A stretch of DNA of 64,000 nucleotides from Neobacillus drentensis (GTDB lineage: Bacteria > Bacillota > Bacilli > Bacillales > Cytobacillaceae). The notes under the pieces were generated by a model. The model was not told the origin of the DNA. It made no database searches and saw nothing but the letters and a program-made list of their open reading frames with translations. Shown in pieces: positions 17,794-24,997 of this stretch. The stretch is taken from assembly GCF_021560175.1 (NCBI RefSeq), contig NZ_CP091110.1:5148501-5212500 (forward strand), given 5' to 3'. Positions within the stretch are counted from its first letter, which is position 1; each line of letters begins with the position of its first letter. The translations under genes and the position numbers were made by a program.

Positions 17794-17807
17794 TTATACC
17801 GCTTACA
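17794..17807 (-). promoter_or_regulatory. cre-like CcpA site upstream of gmuR
   Basis: On the minus strand TGTAAGCGGTATAA matches the cre consensus TGWAANCGNTNWCA at all but one fixed position. It lies about 50 bases before the gmuR start, between a terminator and the gene. Carbon catabolite control of the gmuREF unit is inferred. Confidence 0.5.
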
Positions 17808-17817
17808 CTTTTTAAAG

Positions 17818-17843
17818 AAAGATGGTCAAACTCGACCATCTTT
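17818..17843. terminator. Intrinsic terminator between gmuD and gmuR
   Basis: AAAGATGGTC / GACCATCTTT forms a 10-bp stem around six bases, with T-runs on both strands. It ends the gmuBACD transcript, so the gmuR group begins a separate transcription unit. Confidence 0.85.
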
Positions 17844-17914
17844 TTTTAGATTTATTTTCAGATAAATAGTCAGGTTTTTGGTCAGCTTTAATAGTTCCTG
17901 CTAAAAATGCATTA

Positions 17915-19318
17915 TTAGAAACCGTTATGTTCTGATACCGTTTTAAACCATTGGCCACTCTTTTTAATTGTTCGTTCTCCATCTTTATTCAAGTTTACAG
18001 ACACAAACCCATAGCGGTTTTTAAAAGCATTCGTCCACGACCAGTTGTCCATAAACGTCCATAGATGATAGCCTTTCACATTTGCACCTTCTTGAATCGC
18101 TTTGTAAACCCATTTTAAATGCTCCTGGATAAATTCAATCCGATAGTCATCTTGAATCATTCCATTTTCATCACGGAATTTTTCTTCGCCTTCTACACCC
18201 ATACCATTTTCAGAAATAAAGCATTCAATATTACCGTAGTTTTCTTTTAGGTTCGTTAAGATGTCGTATACACCTTTTTCATAAATCTCCCAACCGCGAT
18301 GTGGATTCATTTTGCGTCCAGGCATTACGTAATAATCAAAGTAACGCTCAGGCATAAATGGTGCCTCTGGATTTGGAAGATTTTCCTTTGCCTTGACGCG
18401 CCTTGGCTGATAATAGTTAACACCTAAGATATCAACGGTATTATTTTTAATAATATCCATATCTCCCTCATTGACTACAGGCATATAACCTTCTTCTTTT
18501 AAAATTTGTACAAGCTCAGCTGGGAATTCACCTTTTACTGAAGGATCTAAGAATGAGCGATTAAAGAAGGCATCACAAAGCACAGAAGCTTTTACGTCAG
18601 CCGGGTTCTGACTTCTTGGATATGAAGGCGTTAGATTTAAAACAATCCCAATCTTCCCATCTTGGTTTAATAGTCTATACGCCTTAATAGCCTTTGCACT
18701 AGCTAAAATAGTATGATAGCCAACTTGAACAGCTTTTCCGAAGTCCACTTCATTTGGATAGTGGAAGTCATATAGGTAACCACCTTCGACCGGAACAATC
18801 GGTTCATTGTGTGTAAACCATTTTTTCACACGGTCTCCAAACAATTCAAAACAAGTTCTGGCATACACTTCATAGGCATCGACTACTTCTCTGTTTACCC
18901 ATCCGCCTATTTTTTGCAATTCCATCGGCATATCGAAATGAAATAAACCGACAAAAGGTTCAACACCATTTTCAATCAGGTCATTAATAACATTATTATA
19001 AAACTCGACTGCCTTTTGATTGACTTCCCCTGCACCATTCGGAATTAACCTTGACCAGGAAATGGACATGCGGAATGAGTTATGGCCAATTTCCTTCATT
19101 AATCTAATATCTTCTTTATATTTGTAATAGAATTGGGATGTCTTTTCCGGTCCTATTCCATCAAAAAATCGATTCGGCTCTATTTCATACCAATGATCCC
19201 AAATGTTCTTCCCTTTACCATCCACGTCTGCTGCACCTTCCGTTTGGGTTGCGGATGCTGCAGAACCCCACCAAAAACCTTCTGGAAAGCGGAATTGAAT
19301 TTCATTTATGTTAGCCAT
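17915..19318 (-). CDS. gmuD: GH1 6-phospho-beta-glucosidase / phospho-mannobiose hydrolase (GmuD-like)
   Basis: A 467-residue family GH1 enzyme that splits phosphorylated disaccharides delivered by the PTS. The FPEGFWWGSAASATQTEG start, the acid/base Glu in THNEP (E172) and the nucleophile in FISENG (E370) are intact. It has no signal peptide and a clear AAGGAG site. It follows the PTS IIC gene, as gmuD follows gmuC in B. subtilis. Action on phosphorylated gluco- and mannobiose is inferred from that synteny. Confidence 0.9.
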   Translation of the reverse strand: MANINEIQFRFPEGFWWGSAASATQTEGAADVDGKGKNIWDHWYEIEPNRFFDGIGPEKTSQFYYKYKEDIRLMKEIGHNSFRMSISWSRLIPNGAGEVNQKAVEFYNNVINDLIENGVEPFVGLFHFDMPMELQKIGGWVNREVVDAYEVYARTCFELFGDRVKKWFTHNEPIVPVEGGYLYDFHYPNEVDFGKAVQVGYHTILASAKAIKAYRLLNQDGKIGIVLNLTPSYPRSQNPADVKASVLCDAFFNRSFLDPSVKGEFPAELVQILKEEGYMPVVNEGDMDIIKNNTVDILGVNYYQPRRVKAKENLPNPEAPFMPERYFDYYVMPGRKMNPHRGWEIYEKGVYDILTNLKENYGNIECFISENGMGVEGEEKFRDENGMIQDDYRIEFIQEHLKWVYKAIQEGANVKGYHLWTFMDNWSWTNAFKNRYGFVSVNLNKDGERTIKKSGQWFKTVSEHNGF

Positions 19319-19356
19319 AAGCTGTTATTCTCCTTTTCAATAGTCTACTAAATGTG

Positions 19357-19419
19357 AAAGGGCAGAAGAGGACGGCCCTGCAATATGAACTTGCATCCTC
19401 CGTTCAGCACCTGCCCTTT
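19357..19419 (-). other. Intercistronic stem-loop between PTS IIC and GH1 genes
   Basis: AAAGGGCAG (19357-19365) pairs with CTGCCCTTT (19411-19419), enclosing about 45 bases with weaker internal pairing. There is no T-tract, so this is more likely an mRNA processing or stabilising element than a terminator. It might set different amounts of the transporter and the hydrolase. Confidence 0.4.
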
Positions 19420-19442
19420 ACTTTGATATCGATTCTTAAGAA

Positions 19443-20741
19443 TTATGCTGCGTTGTTGTTTGAATCTTCTTGTTCTTTCTTTACGTTGACACGATCAATT
19501 ATTTTTAGGAATGGGAACCAAATCACAAATACGATTGCCAAGTTAACAAGCTGTAACAATCCACCAGCAAGAGAGTTGGTTGCCATAATACCATTAATGA
19601 AAATTGGAACAGTCCAAGGAACCGTGACACCAGTTGGCGGTGGAACAAGTCCTGTTTTCATGGAAAAATAGGATACTAATGTAACAATCATTGGCGAAAG
19701 GACCCAAGGAACAACAATTAATGGATTCATTACAATTGGTAAACCAAAGATAACTGGTTCGTTAACATTGAAAATGCCAGGTCCGATTGCAAGCTTACCA
19801 ACCTGTTTCATTTGTTTGCTCTTTAAAAAGAACAGAATCGTTAAAACTACTGCAAGAGTCATTCCTGTTCCACCCATACCAACCGTGTAGATTTCCATAA
19901 ACGGTTTGGAAATGATATGTGGAATCGGCTGTCCTGCTGTGTAAGCATTTAGGTTTTCTATTTGTAATGTATTCCAAATTGGGTCCATTACAGAGTTGAT
20001 GATGATTTGGCCATGTAAGCCAAAGAACCATAAGATCTGAATAAAGAAAATAGCAATTAACGTAGGAATGATGCCACTTCCCAAACCTACAAGTGGTGCT
20101 TGAATAGCTTTATAGATTACATCATGCATATTAGTTTTAAATATTTGTGTTACAAGAATATTAATTGCCAAAAATACAGTTAACGTTATAATTGCTGGAA
20201 TAAGTGCCGCGAATGATTTTGCTACTGCTGGTGGAACACCCGGAGGCATCTTAATGGTAATATTTTTTTGAACAATAGTACGGTAAATTTCTGCTGAAAT
20301 AAATGCTGTAATCATTCCAAGGAACATACCTTTAGCTCCAAGCCGGTCAATAGGTATAACACCTGTAATCGCTTGTCCATGCTCAGGTTGCAGCACAAAT
20401 GGTGTTAAAATTAAAAAGGAAACTAGTGCTATTGCCCCACCAAATATGGCTTCCACATCGTAACTTCTTGATAGATAATAACCAATACCAAAAACAACAA
20501 ATACAGACATAATTCCCATTGTTGAAGAGGATGCAATTCCGAACATATCGCGAAAATTGTTGATCGCAGCTTCACTCATCAACTTATTTAAAAATGGTAA
20601 ATTGGTTAACACAACAAAGATGGAACCGAAAATAGTTAAAGGAAAAGATAACATAAAGGCGTCTCGTAAAACAGTTAAATAACGATTGTTATTTAATCTC
20701 CCCGCTATAGGAACGAGATATTGACTTAGTTTTTCAAACAA
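19443..20741 (-). CDS. gmuC: PTS lactose/cellobiose-family IIC component (GmuC-like)
   Basis: A 432-residue membrane permease of the Lac/Cel PTS family that imports and, with IIB, phosphorylates gluco- or mannobiose. About ten hydrophobic segments are visible; family motifs include FGLHGQIIINSVMDPIW and the NEPVIFGLPIVMNP loop that contributes to sugar binding. The start is TTG at 20741, eight bases after GAGGAGG. It is the third gene of the IIB-IIA-IIC-GH1 operon. Confidence 0.93.
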   Translation of the reverse strand: MFEKLSQYLVPIAGRLNNNRYLTVLRDAFMLSFPLTIFGSIFVVLTNLPFLNKLMSEAAINNFRDMFGIASSSTMGIMSVFVVFGIGYYLSRSYDVEAIFGGAIALVSFLILTPFVLQPEHGQAITGVIPIDRLGAKGMFLGMITAFISAEIYRTIVQKNITIKMPPGVPPAVAKSFAALIPAIITLTVFLAINILVTQIFKTNMHDVIYKAIQAPLVGLGSGIIPTLIAIFFIQILWFFGLHGQIIINSVMDPIWNTLQIENLNAYTAGQPIPHIISKPFMEIYTVGMGGTGMTLAVVLTILFFLKSKQMKQVGKLAIGPGIFNVNEPVIFGLPIVMNPLIVVPWVLSPMIVTLVSYFSMKTGLVPPPTGVTVPWTVPIFINGIMATNSLAGGLLQLVNLAIVFVIWFPFLKIIDRVNVKKEQEDSNNNAA

Positions 20742-20759
20742 AGGACTTACCTCCTCTTT

Positions 20760-21092
20760 TTATAAATTTTTCTGTTTAAAGATGTCCAACAGCTCTCTAA
20801 CAAGCTCTTTCATTGTCAAGGTAGACATGAGATGGTCCTCGGCGTGCATTAAAAGTAAGGCGAACTCCACTTTCTCACCAGAAGCTTCCTTTTGTATCAT
20901 CTTAAAATGAATTTCGTGTGATGCTTTTAAGTCTTCTTCCGCTTGAACGAGCAGATTGTCTGATTCTTCCACGTTCCCCTCGCGGTATTCACGAAGGGCT
21001 TGAATGATTTTGCTTCTAGCGTTGCCACTATGCAGAATAAGCATAAAATTTATTTGCTCGGCAGTTAATGTGTCTAAATCGATATTTTCCAT
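20760..21092 (-). CDS. gmuA: PTS lactose/cellobiose-family IIA component (GmuA-like)
   Basis: A 110-residue all-helical cytoplasmic phosphocarrier. The phospho-acceptor His lies in the family motif LLMHAEDHLMSTLTM (near residue 80). It passes phosphate from HPr to IIB. The GGGGGAA ribosome site lies within the last codons of the IIB gene, so the two are translationally close. Confidence 0.93.
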   Translation of the reverse strand: MENIDLDTLTAEQINFMLILHSGNARSKIIQALREYREGNVEESDNLLVQAEEDLKASHEIHFKMIQKEASGEKVEFALLLMHAEDHLMSTLTMKELVRELLDIFKQKNL

Positions 21093-21096
21093 TGAA

Positions 21097-21405
21097 TTAT
21101 TCCCCCATTAACTTAACAGCTTGCTCATAAGCTTTTTTACCATCAGCTAATCCATAAGCCATCATGTCAATTACATCTACTTTAATACCATATTTATTTG
21201 CTTCTTTTTGTAAGTCACCTTTTAAAAAGCTCATTTGCGGTCCAATTAATACCACATCTGCATTAGCCATTTCTTTTCTCGCTTGGTCTTGTCCAACCGC
21301 CCAAATTTTCGCATCTCCATTAATAGAAGCAACATGCTGTTCCATTTTTGTTACCAAAAGGCTAGTTGACATTCCTGCACTACAAGCTAATAAGATTCTT
21401 TTCAT
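21097..21405 (-). CDS. gmuB: PTS lactose/cellobiose-family IIB component (GmuB-like)
   Basis: A small phosphotransferase subunit of 102 residues with the phospho-Cys in ILLACSAGMSTSLLV (near residue 8). A TTG at 21414 is in frame, but AAGGAG is correctly spaced only for the ATG at 21405. It is the first gene of the operon and is preceded by a promoter, operator palindrome and cre cluster, all listed. Confidence 0.92.
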   Translation of the reverse strand: MKRILLACSAGMSTSLLVTKMEQHVASINGDAKIWAVGQDQARKEMANADVVLIGPQMSFLKGDLQKEANKYGIKVDVIDMMAYGLADGKKAYEQAVKLMGE

Positions 21406-21433
21406 TATTATCAAACTCCTTAAAGTTTTTTGG

Positions 21434-21473
21434 TTTAAGCGTTTTCCAAAAGCGTTTTCAACAACCGCTTACA
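21434..21473 (-). promoter_or_regulatory. Cluster of three cre-like sites upstream of gmuB
   Basis: On the minus strand three elements share the AA-N-CGCTT/CGGTT core at 13-base intervals: 21460-21473 (TGTAAGCGGTTGTT), 21447-21460 (TGAAAACGCTTTTG) and 21434-21447 (GGAAAACGCTTAAA). Each has two or three mismatches to the CcpA cre consensus. They lie just downstream of the predicted -10 box, where CcpA usually represses. Confidence 0.55.
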
Positions 21474-21479
21474 AACTCT

Positions 21480-21507
21480 ATTATAATCATTTTGTTATAA
21501 ATGTCTA
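21480..21507 (-). promoter_or_regulatory. Predicted sigma-A promoter of the gmuBACD operon
   Basis: On the minus strand TAGACA (21507-21502), a 16-base spacer and a perfect TATAAT (21485-21480) make a good sigma-A promoter. The -35 box lies inside the 20-bp palindrome at 21497-21516. Confidence 0.7.
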
Positions 21508-21516
21508 GACATTTAT
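21497..21516. promoter_or_regulatory. 20-bp perfect palindrome, probable GmuR operator
   Basis: ATAAATGTCTAGACATTTAT is a perfect palindrome covering the -35 box of the PTS operon. Its form (A/T-rich flanks around GTCTAGAC) is typical of GntR/HutC operators. The regulator gene gmuR lies in the next transcription unit. Binding is inferred. Confidence 0.7.
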
Positions 21517-21687
21517 TCAAAAAAACCTAAACATTTTTTAGTGAATATTTCTTTTCAGCTTATTTTCTATCTATATCAAGTATTTATCCATATTACTTTA
21601 ATATGCACTTTATTTGTAATATAATTTACCTCAACGATAAGTTTATTTTTTAAACTAATAGATTAATAGAAAAGGAGAGGATTTCGA

Positions 21688-22440
21688 TTGGTTGATGTTA
21701 AAGGGAGATGGGCACTTATTACAGGTGCCAGCAGGGGTGTTGGATATCAGACAGCACTATTTATGGCAAAGCAGGGGTGCAATCTCATCCTTCATAGCAG
21801 AAGTTTAGAACATACGGAGAAAGTACAAGAAGAAGTATCTGCACTTGGAGTTGAAACAATTTGTGTAGCGGCTGAGTTAGCTAACCATGAAGAAGTCGTT
21901 GCTATGCTAGACGAGATTGAATCAAAAGAAATTCCTGTAGATATCGTATTTAATAATGCTGCCGTACAAATTGCTTATCGAAAGGATTATTGGAAAACTC
22001 CTCTTGATGATTTTGAAATGAGTTTCCGAATTAATTTTATCTCCATTACAACCATTTGCTACCGTTTAATTCCTAAAATGATTGAACGAGGATTTGGCCG
22101 TGTGATCAATACCACAAGCGGCATTAAAAATGAGCCGGAACAAGCAGCATATGCAGCAAGTAAAGCAGCATTAGATAAATTCACTAAGGATTTAGCATCT
22201 AAATTAGAAGGAACAAATGTCATGATTAATATTACCGATCCAAACTGGTGCAGAACAGACCTGGGAGGTCCCAATGCTCCTAATTCAGTCGAAGATGCGG
22301 TACCAGGTGTGGTCGTTGGAGCATTTGTTGATGATCAAAAAAGCGGTCGTTTCTTCCATGCAAAAAAATTCTATGGTTTATCATTGGAAGAAGCCGTTGA
22401 AAAAGCAGAAGCAATCGAAGCAAATCCTTACATCATTTAA
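21688..22440 (+). CDS. Short-chain dehydrogenase/reductase (SDR)
   Basis: A 250-residue classical SDR. The NAD(P)-binding motif TGASRGVGYQ is at residues 12-21, NNAA is near residue 90, and the catalytic Ser and YxxxK appear as TTSGIK and YAASK (near 150). The start is TTG at 21688 after AAAGGAGAGG. The gene is oppositely oriented to the PTS operon and may be regulated from the same gap. The substrate cannot be read from the sequence; FabG-type names would be over-specific. Confidence 0.85.
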   Translation: MVDVKGRWALITGASRGVGYQTALFMAKQGCNLILHSRSLEHTEKVQEEVSALGVETICVAAELANHEEVVAMLDEIESKEIPVDIVFNNAAVQIAYRKDYWKTPLDDFEMSFRINFISITTICYRLIPKMIERGFGRVINTTSGIKNEPEQAAYAASKAALDKFTKDLASKLEGTNVMINITDPNWCRTDLGGPNAPNSVEDAVPGVVVGAFVDDQKSGRFFHAKKFYGLSLEEAVEKAEAIEANPYII

Positions 22441-22450
22441 CTGCCATAAA

Positions 22451-22477
22451 CTCTGCCTATTTTCGGGCAGAGCTTTA
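22451..22477 (+). terminator. Intrinsic terminator after the SDR gene
   Basis: CTCTGCC / GGCAGAG with an 8-base loop and a following CTTTATTTTT tract lies 10 bases beyond the SDR stop codon. Confidence 0.75.
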
Positions 22478-22548
22478 TTTTTAGTTTTTAGTAAAAATAG
22501 GATATTATAATAGAGAAAATAAATTTTATCTATGCAAGGAGAATAAAT

Positions 22549-23604
22549 ATGGCTGAAACAAAATTCAAGGGTTATATCGGAACCTATACAAAAGGGGATA
22601 GTAAAGGAATTTATTCTTTTACTTTAGACACAAACGAAGGGAAAATAGTAGATGTTCAAGTGGCTGCAGAACTTGGAAATCCTACATACCTTGCCATCAG
22701 TAAGGATAATCGCTACCTTTACTCGGTTGTTAAAGAAGGGAATACTGGCGGTATTGCAGCTTTTTCCATCGGTGAAGCAGGCAGCCTATCAGCGATTAAC
22801 AGCCAACTATTAGAAGGCGCACCACCTTGTTATGTGAGTGTAGACAGCAAAAACCGAATGGTATTTGGGGCTAACTATCATCAAGGGTTGGTTCAGTCGC
22901 ATTTGATTAATCAAGAAGATGGCTCGGTGTTACCGTATGCATCGATTAGAGAGCATGAAGGCTCTGGCCCTGACCCAAGACAGGAAAAGCCTCATTCCCA
23001 TTTTTCCGAATTGACGCCTGATGGGAAGTTTCTTGCAGTATGTGAGTTAGGGATTGATGCGCTGATTACATATGCTGTTGAAGAGGATGGGACTCTTACC
23101 AAGGCACATCTTTTGCCATTAAAAGCTGGCAGTGGTCCAAGACATCTTGTTTTTCATCCAAATCGGGATATGGCTTATGTTATGACTGAGTTCAGCTCTG
23201 AGGTAATTGCATTAAATTACAATCCTGAAAATGGACGTTTTAGTGAGGTTCAATATATTTCTACGCTGCCTGAAGATTTTAAGGAAAATAATCAAGGTAG
23301 TGCGATTCATATTTCTGCGGATGGACGTTATGTTTATGCGGGCAATCGCGGGCATAACAGTATTGCGGTGTTTAGTGTCGATCCAGGTTCTGGTGAGCTT
23401 ACGTTTGTGGAGCATACTTCTACTGAAGGGGATTGGCCACGGGATTTTGAGATTGATCCGAGCGGGAAGTTTGTTGTGGCTGTTAATCAGGAGTCTGGCA
23501 ATGCGGTGTTGTATATTAGAGACGAGGTTTCTGGCCGCTTGACGTTGATTACTTCTGATATTACGGTGCCTTATGGGGTTTGTGTGAAGTTTTTAAATTA
23601 TTAA
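22549..23604 (+). CDS. 6-phosphogluconolactonase-like seven-bladed beta-propeller lactonase
   Basis: A 351-residue protein of the YkgB/lactonase family. Repeated blade signatures are visible, such as GYIGTYTKGDSKGIYSF at the start, HPNRDMAYVMTE, SADGRYVYAGNRGHNSIAVF and EIDPSGKFVVAVNQESGNAVL. The family hydrolyses 6-phosphogluconolactone in the pentose phosphate pathway. An AAGGAG site precedes the ATG and a strong terminator follows. The third-base composition becomes noticeably GC-richer toward the 3' end. Confidence 0.85.
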   Translation: MAETKFKGYIGTYTKGDSKGIYSFTLDTNEGKIVDVQVAAELGNPTYLAISKDNRYLYSVVKEGNTGGIAAFSIGEAGSLSAINSQLLEGAPPCYVSVDSKNRMVFGANYHQGLVQSHLINQEDGSVLPYASIREHEGSGPDPRQEKPHSHFSELTPDGKFLAVCELGIDALITYAVEEDGTLTKAHLLPLKAGSGPRHLVFHPNRDMAYVMTEFSSEVIALNYNPENGRFSEVQYISTLPEDFKENNQGSAIHISADGRYVYAGNRGHNSIAVFSVDPGSGELTFVEHTSTEGDWPRDFEIDPSGKFVVAVNQESGNAVLYIRDEVSGRLTLITSDITVPYGVCVKFLNY

Positions 23605-23614
23605 TTTACATTTT

Positions 23615-23661
23615 AAAAAACAGCTAACTAATTGTTTAACAATTGGTTAAGCTGTTTTTTT
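23615..23661. terminator. Intrinsic terminator after the lactonase gene
   Basis: AAAACAGCT / AGCTGTTTT enclosing a second AATTGTT/AACAATT stem, with A-runs and T-runs on both sides. It lies about 11 bases beyond the stop codon and separates the sugar locus from the matrix region. Confidence 0.85.
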
Positions 23662-23830
23662 GTGTTGTTGGGCATTTATTAATATTTCTCCTAAAAAAAA
23701 TACTATAGGTAGCGGTAGAGTTTCTATTGCATATTGTGAATATTATGTAAAGTTACCACATAGTACCCCTTATGAATTGTTCAGTAAATTGAACTCTATA
23801 ATCTGCTTTTAAAACTTTTCAAAGGAATTA

Positions 23831-23953
23831 TTACTTAGGATTTGATATAAATTCCCTAATTTCATCAATGGAAAGTCCTAGATTTTTAGCTTCGTTAATT
23901 AGGTCTACCCATTCACTATCTAGTTCTTTTTCAGCAGTAACTAATACGGACAC
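23831..23953 (-). CDS. SinI-like antirepressor (40 aa)
   Basis: A very short gene starting with GTG at 23953 behind AGGAGGG. The product contains ELDSEWVDLINEAKNLG followed by LSIDEIREFISNPK, which matches the SinI/SinR interaction helix pair of B. subtilis SinI (ELDQEWVELMVEAKEANIS and so on) position by position: ELD, EW, V, L, EAK, EEIR-like and the end. SinI binds the SinR repressor and blocks DNA binding, releasing matrix genes. The protein has no DNA-binding domain. Its leader carries a cyclic di-GMP-I riboswitch and a Spo0A-like box lies upstream. A SinR orthologue is 32 kb away at 55843. The assignment is firm by motif; activity is inferred. Confidence 0.88.
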   Translation of the reverse strand: MSVLVTAEKELDSEWVDLINEAKNLGLSIDEIREFISNPK

Positions 23954-23963
23954 AATTTACCCT

Positions 23964-24071
23964 CCTAAAAATGTTACTATTTTAGGTAACTCAGCCATCC
24001 TAGTTAAAAACCTTAGACCTGGAGCTTTGCGTCCCATTCTTTCGAATGGTTTGCCTTTATCTTGTATAGTA
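23964..24071 (-). promoter_or_regulatory. Cyclic di-GMP-I riboswitch (GEMM) in the sinI leader
   Basis: On the minus strand the aptamer core carries the GEMM-I hallmarks in order: GGCAAACC (24055-24048), the GAAA tetraloop in ATTCGAAAGAAT, GGGACGCAAAGC, then the receptor arm with CTAAGG and GGATGGCTGAGTTACC ending at 23985. A weak outer helix may join 24066-24071 with 23975-23980. The expression platform is visible: CCTAAAAT (23986-23979) can pair with ATTTTTAGG (23972-23964), which includes part of the AGGAGGG ribosome site. The CC of that hairpin is also the end of the aptamer's GTTACC, so ligand binding and site occlusion look mutually exclusive. That predicts a translational ON switch, an inference. 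Confidence 0.93.
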
Positions 24072-24165
24072 TTAAAGTGTTAGAGTTTTAAAGTATTAAA
24101 TATTTAAATAACTATACTAATAGTACTATAGTCTACTTTAAACCTAAATGAAAAAATTTCCAAAA

Positions 24166-24176
24166 CTTTCGACAAA
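24166..24176 (-). promoter_or_regulatory. Spo0A-like box upstream of sinI
   Basis: The minus strand reads TTTGTCGAAAG, one base from the 0A-box consensus TTTGTCGAAAA and containing TGTCGAA intact. It lies about 95 bases upstream of the riboswitch. In B. subtilis phosphorylated Spo0A activates sinI, so the position makes sense. A single short motif in AT-rich DNA can occur by chance. Confidence 0.45.
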
Positions 24177-24192
24177 TTTTGTAAATTCCTGA

Positions 24193-24378
24193 TTAATAGT
24201 TAAGAAGTTTTAAAATACATTTTTCACAGGTTACATGATCTAATTCAATAAATTTAATTTTTCTCAGGGTTTTCCTTTTAATTTTTCTCTCCAAATTAAA
24301 TTCCAGCCCACATACACAACAGAATGAGTCTTTCACTATGTGTATTTGATCTCTTTCTTCAATTAATGGATATATCAT
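24193..24378 (-). CDS. Small Cys-rich hypothetical protein (61 aa) with two SinR-like boxes upstream
   Basis: A 61-residue protein with two CxxC pairs, CCVCG (near residue 21) and CEKC (near 53), and many Lys/Arg between, suggesting a small zinc-binding fold. I do not recognise a family. The ATG at 24378 follows GAAGGGA at a good distance. Two GTTC-N8-GAA(C/T) boxes lie 26-64 bases upstream, so it is probably controlled by the SinR-like repressor. The sinI gene follows on the same strand after a 240-base gap that contains the riboswitch, so read-through into sinI is possible. Confidence 0.6.
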   Translation of the reverse strand: MIYPLIEERDQIHIVKDSFCCVCGLEFNLERKIKRKTLRKIKFIELDHVTCEKCILKLLNY

Positions 24379-24403
24379 GAATTCCCTTCTTTTCTAGGTA
24401 TTA

Positions 24404-24442
24404 GTTCCTAATAAAGAACAATATATGTTCATTATAAAGAAT
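24404..24442. promoter_or_regulatory. Two SinR-like operators
   Basis: GTTCCTAATAAAGAAC (24404-24419) and GTTCATTATAAAGAAT (24427-24442) are separated by seven bases. Both fit GTTC-N8-GAAC, the inverted-repeat form of the SinR box (GTTCTYT), the second with one mismatch. They precede the 61-aa Cys-rich protein gene. Confidence 0.65.
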
Positions 24443-24910
24443 ATGTAGGATTTTGTAAATTACTTTGATTATTTTTCCTTGATAAAAAATCTAATAATAT
24501 GACTTTTTGAGAAATTTAACAATTTTATTGCCTTTTATCGATAATAATATATCAGAGTCTGGATTCAAAGATGATAAAGAGATTGTTTTTGGTCAAAGTA
24601 ACTTTATTAGGAATCTGCTAATGACAAAGGCTGAACTGGCTTTTATTACTTATATAAATAAATGAAGCACTAGTCCAAAGTTAAAATGCATTGGTGTAAA
24701 ACCAGTGATATAATCCTCAAAATAAACGGATAAAAAGTCCTAAAAAATATTAAATTTATTGAGAGATCAAAGATACAATCTAATGACTTTCCGTTAAGTA
24801 AAAGTTCCTAGTCTGGACACCTATCTATTAGACATTATGTATACTTTGGCAATAACTTAACCTTAATTCTTCATTATATAGTTACTGTAATCATTCACCT
24901 ATGGACTAAA
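24443..24910. other. Intergenic DNA with a possible gene remnant
   Basis: No convincing gene is present. A plus-strand reading frame at 24507-24665 (TTG start, 52 codons, ending MTKAELAFITYINK) has no ribosome-binding site, and two stop codons lie directly upstream in the same frame. It may be the tail of a lost gene or chance. The remainder is AT-rich with no further structure that I can support. Confidence 0.4.
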
Positions 24911-24939
24911 AAGGGCCACGAGTATATCCCTGTGGCCTT
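24911..24939 (-). terminator. Intrinsic terminator after asnB
   Basis: On the minus strand AAGGCCAC / GTGGCCCTT with a 12-base loop is followed by TTTTTAG. It lies about 60 bases beyond the asparagine synthase stop codon. Confidence 0.8.
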
Positions 24940-24997
24940 ACATTTATATTCGAATAACCCTAATACCCTAATTTTCTTACTTTATAATTTCCTTCAT

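Noticed and set aside
24507..24665. 52-codon plus-strand reading frame
   Set aside because: No ribosome-binding site, two stops just upstream in frame, and no recognisable family. Kept only as a possible remnant.
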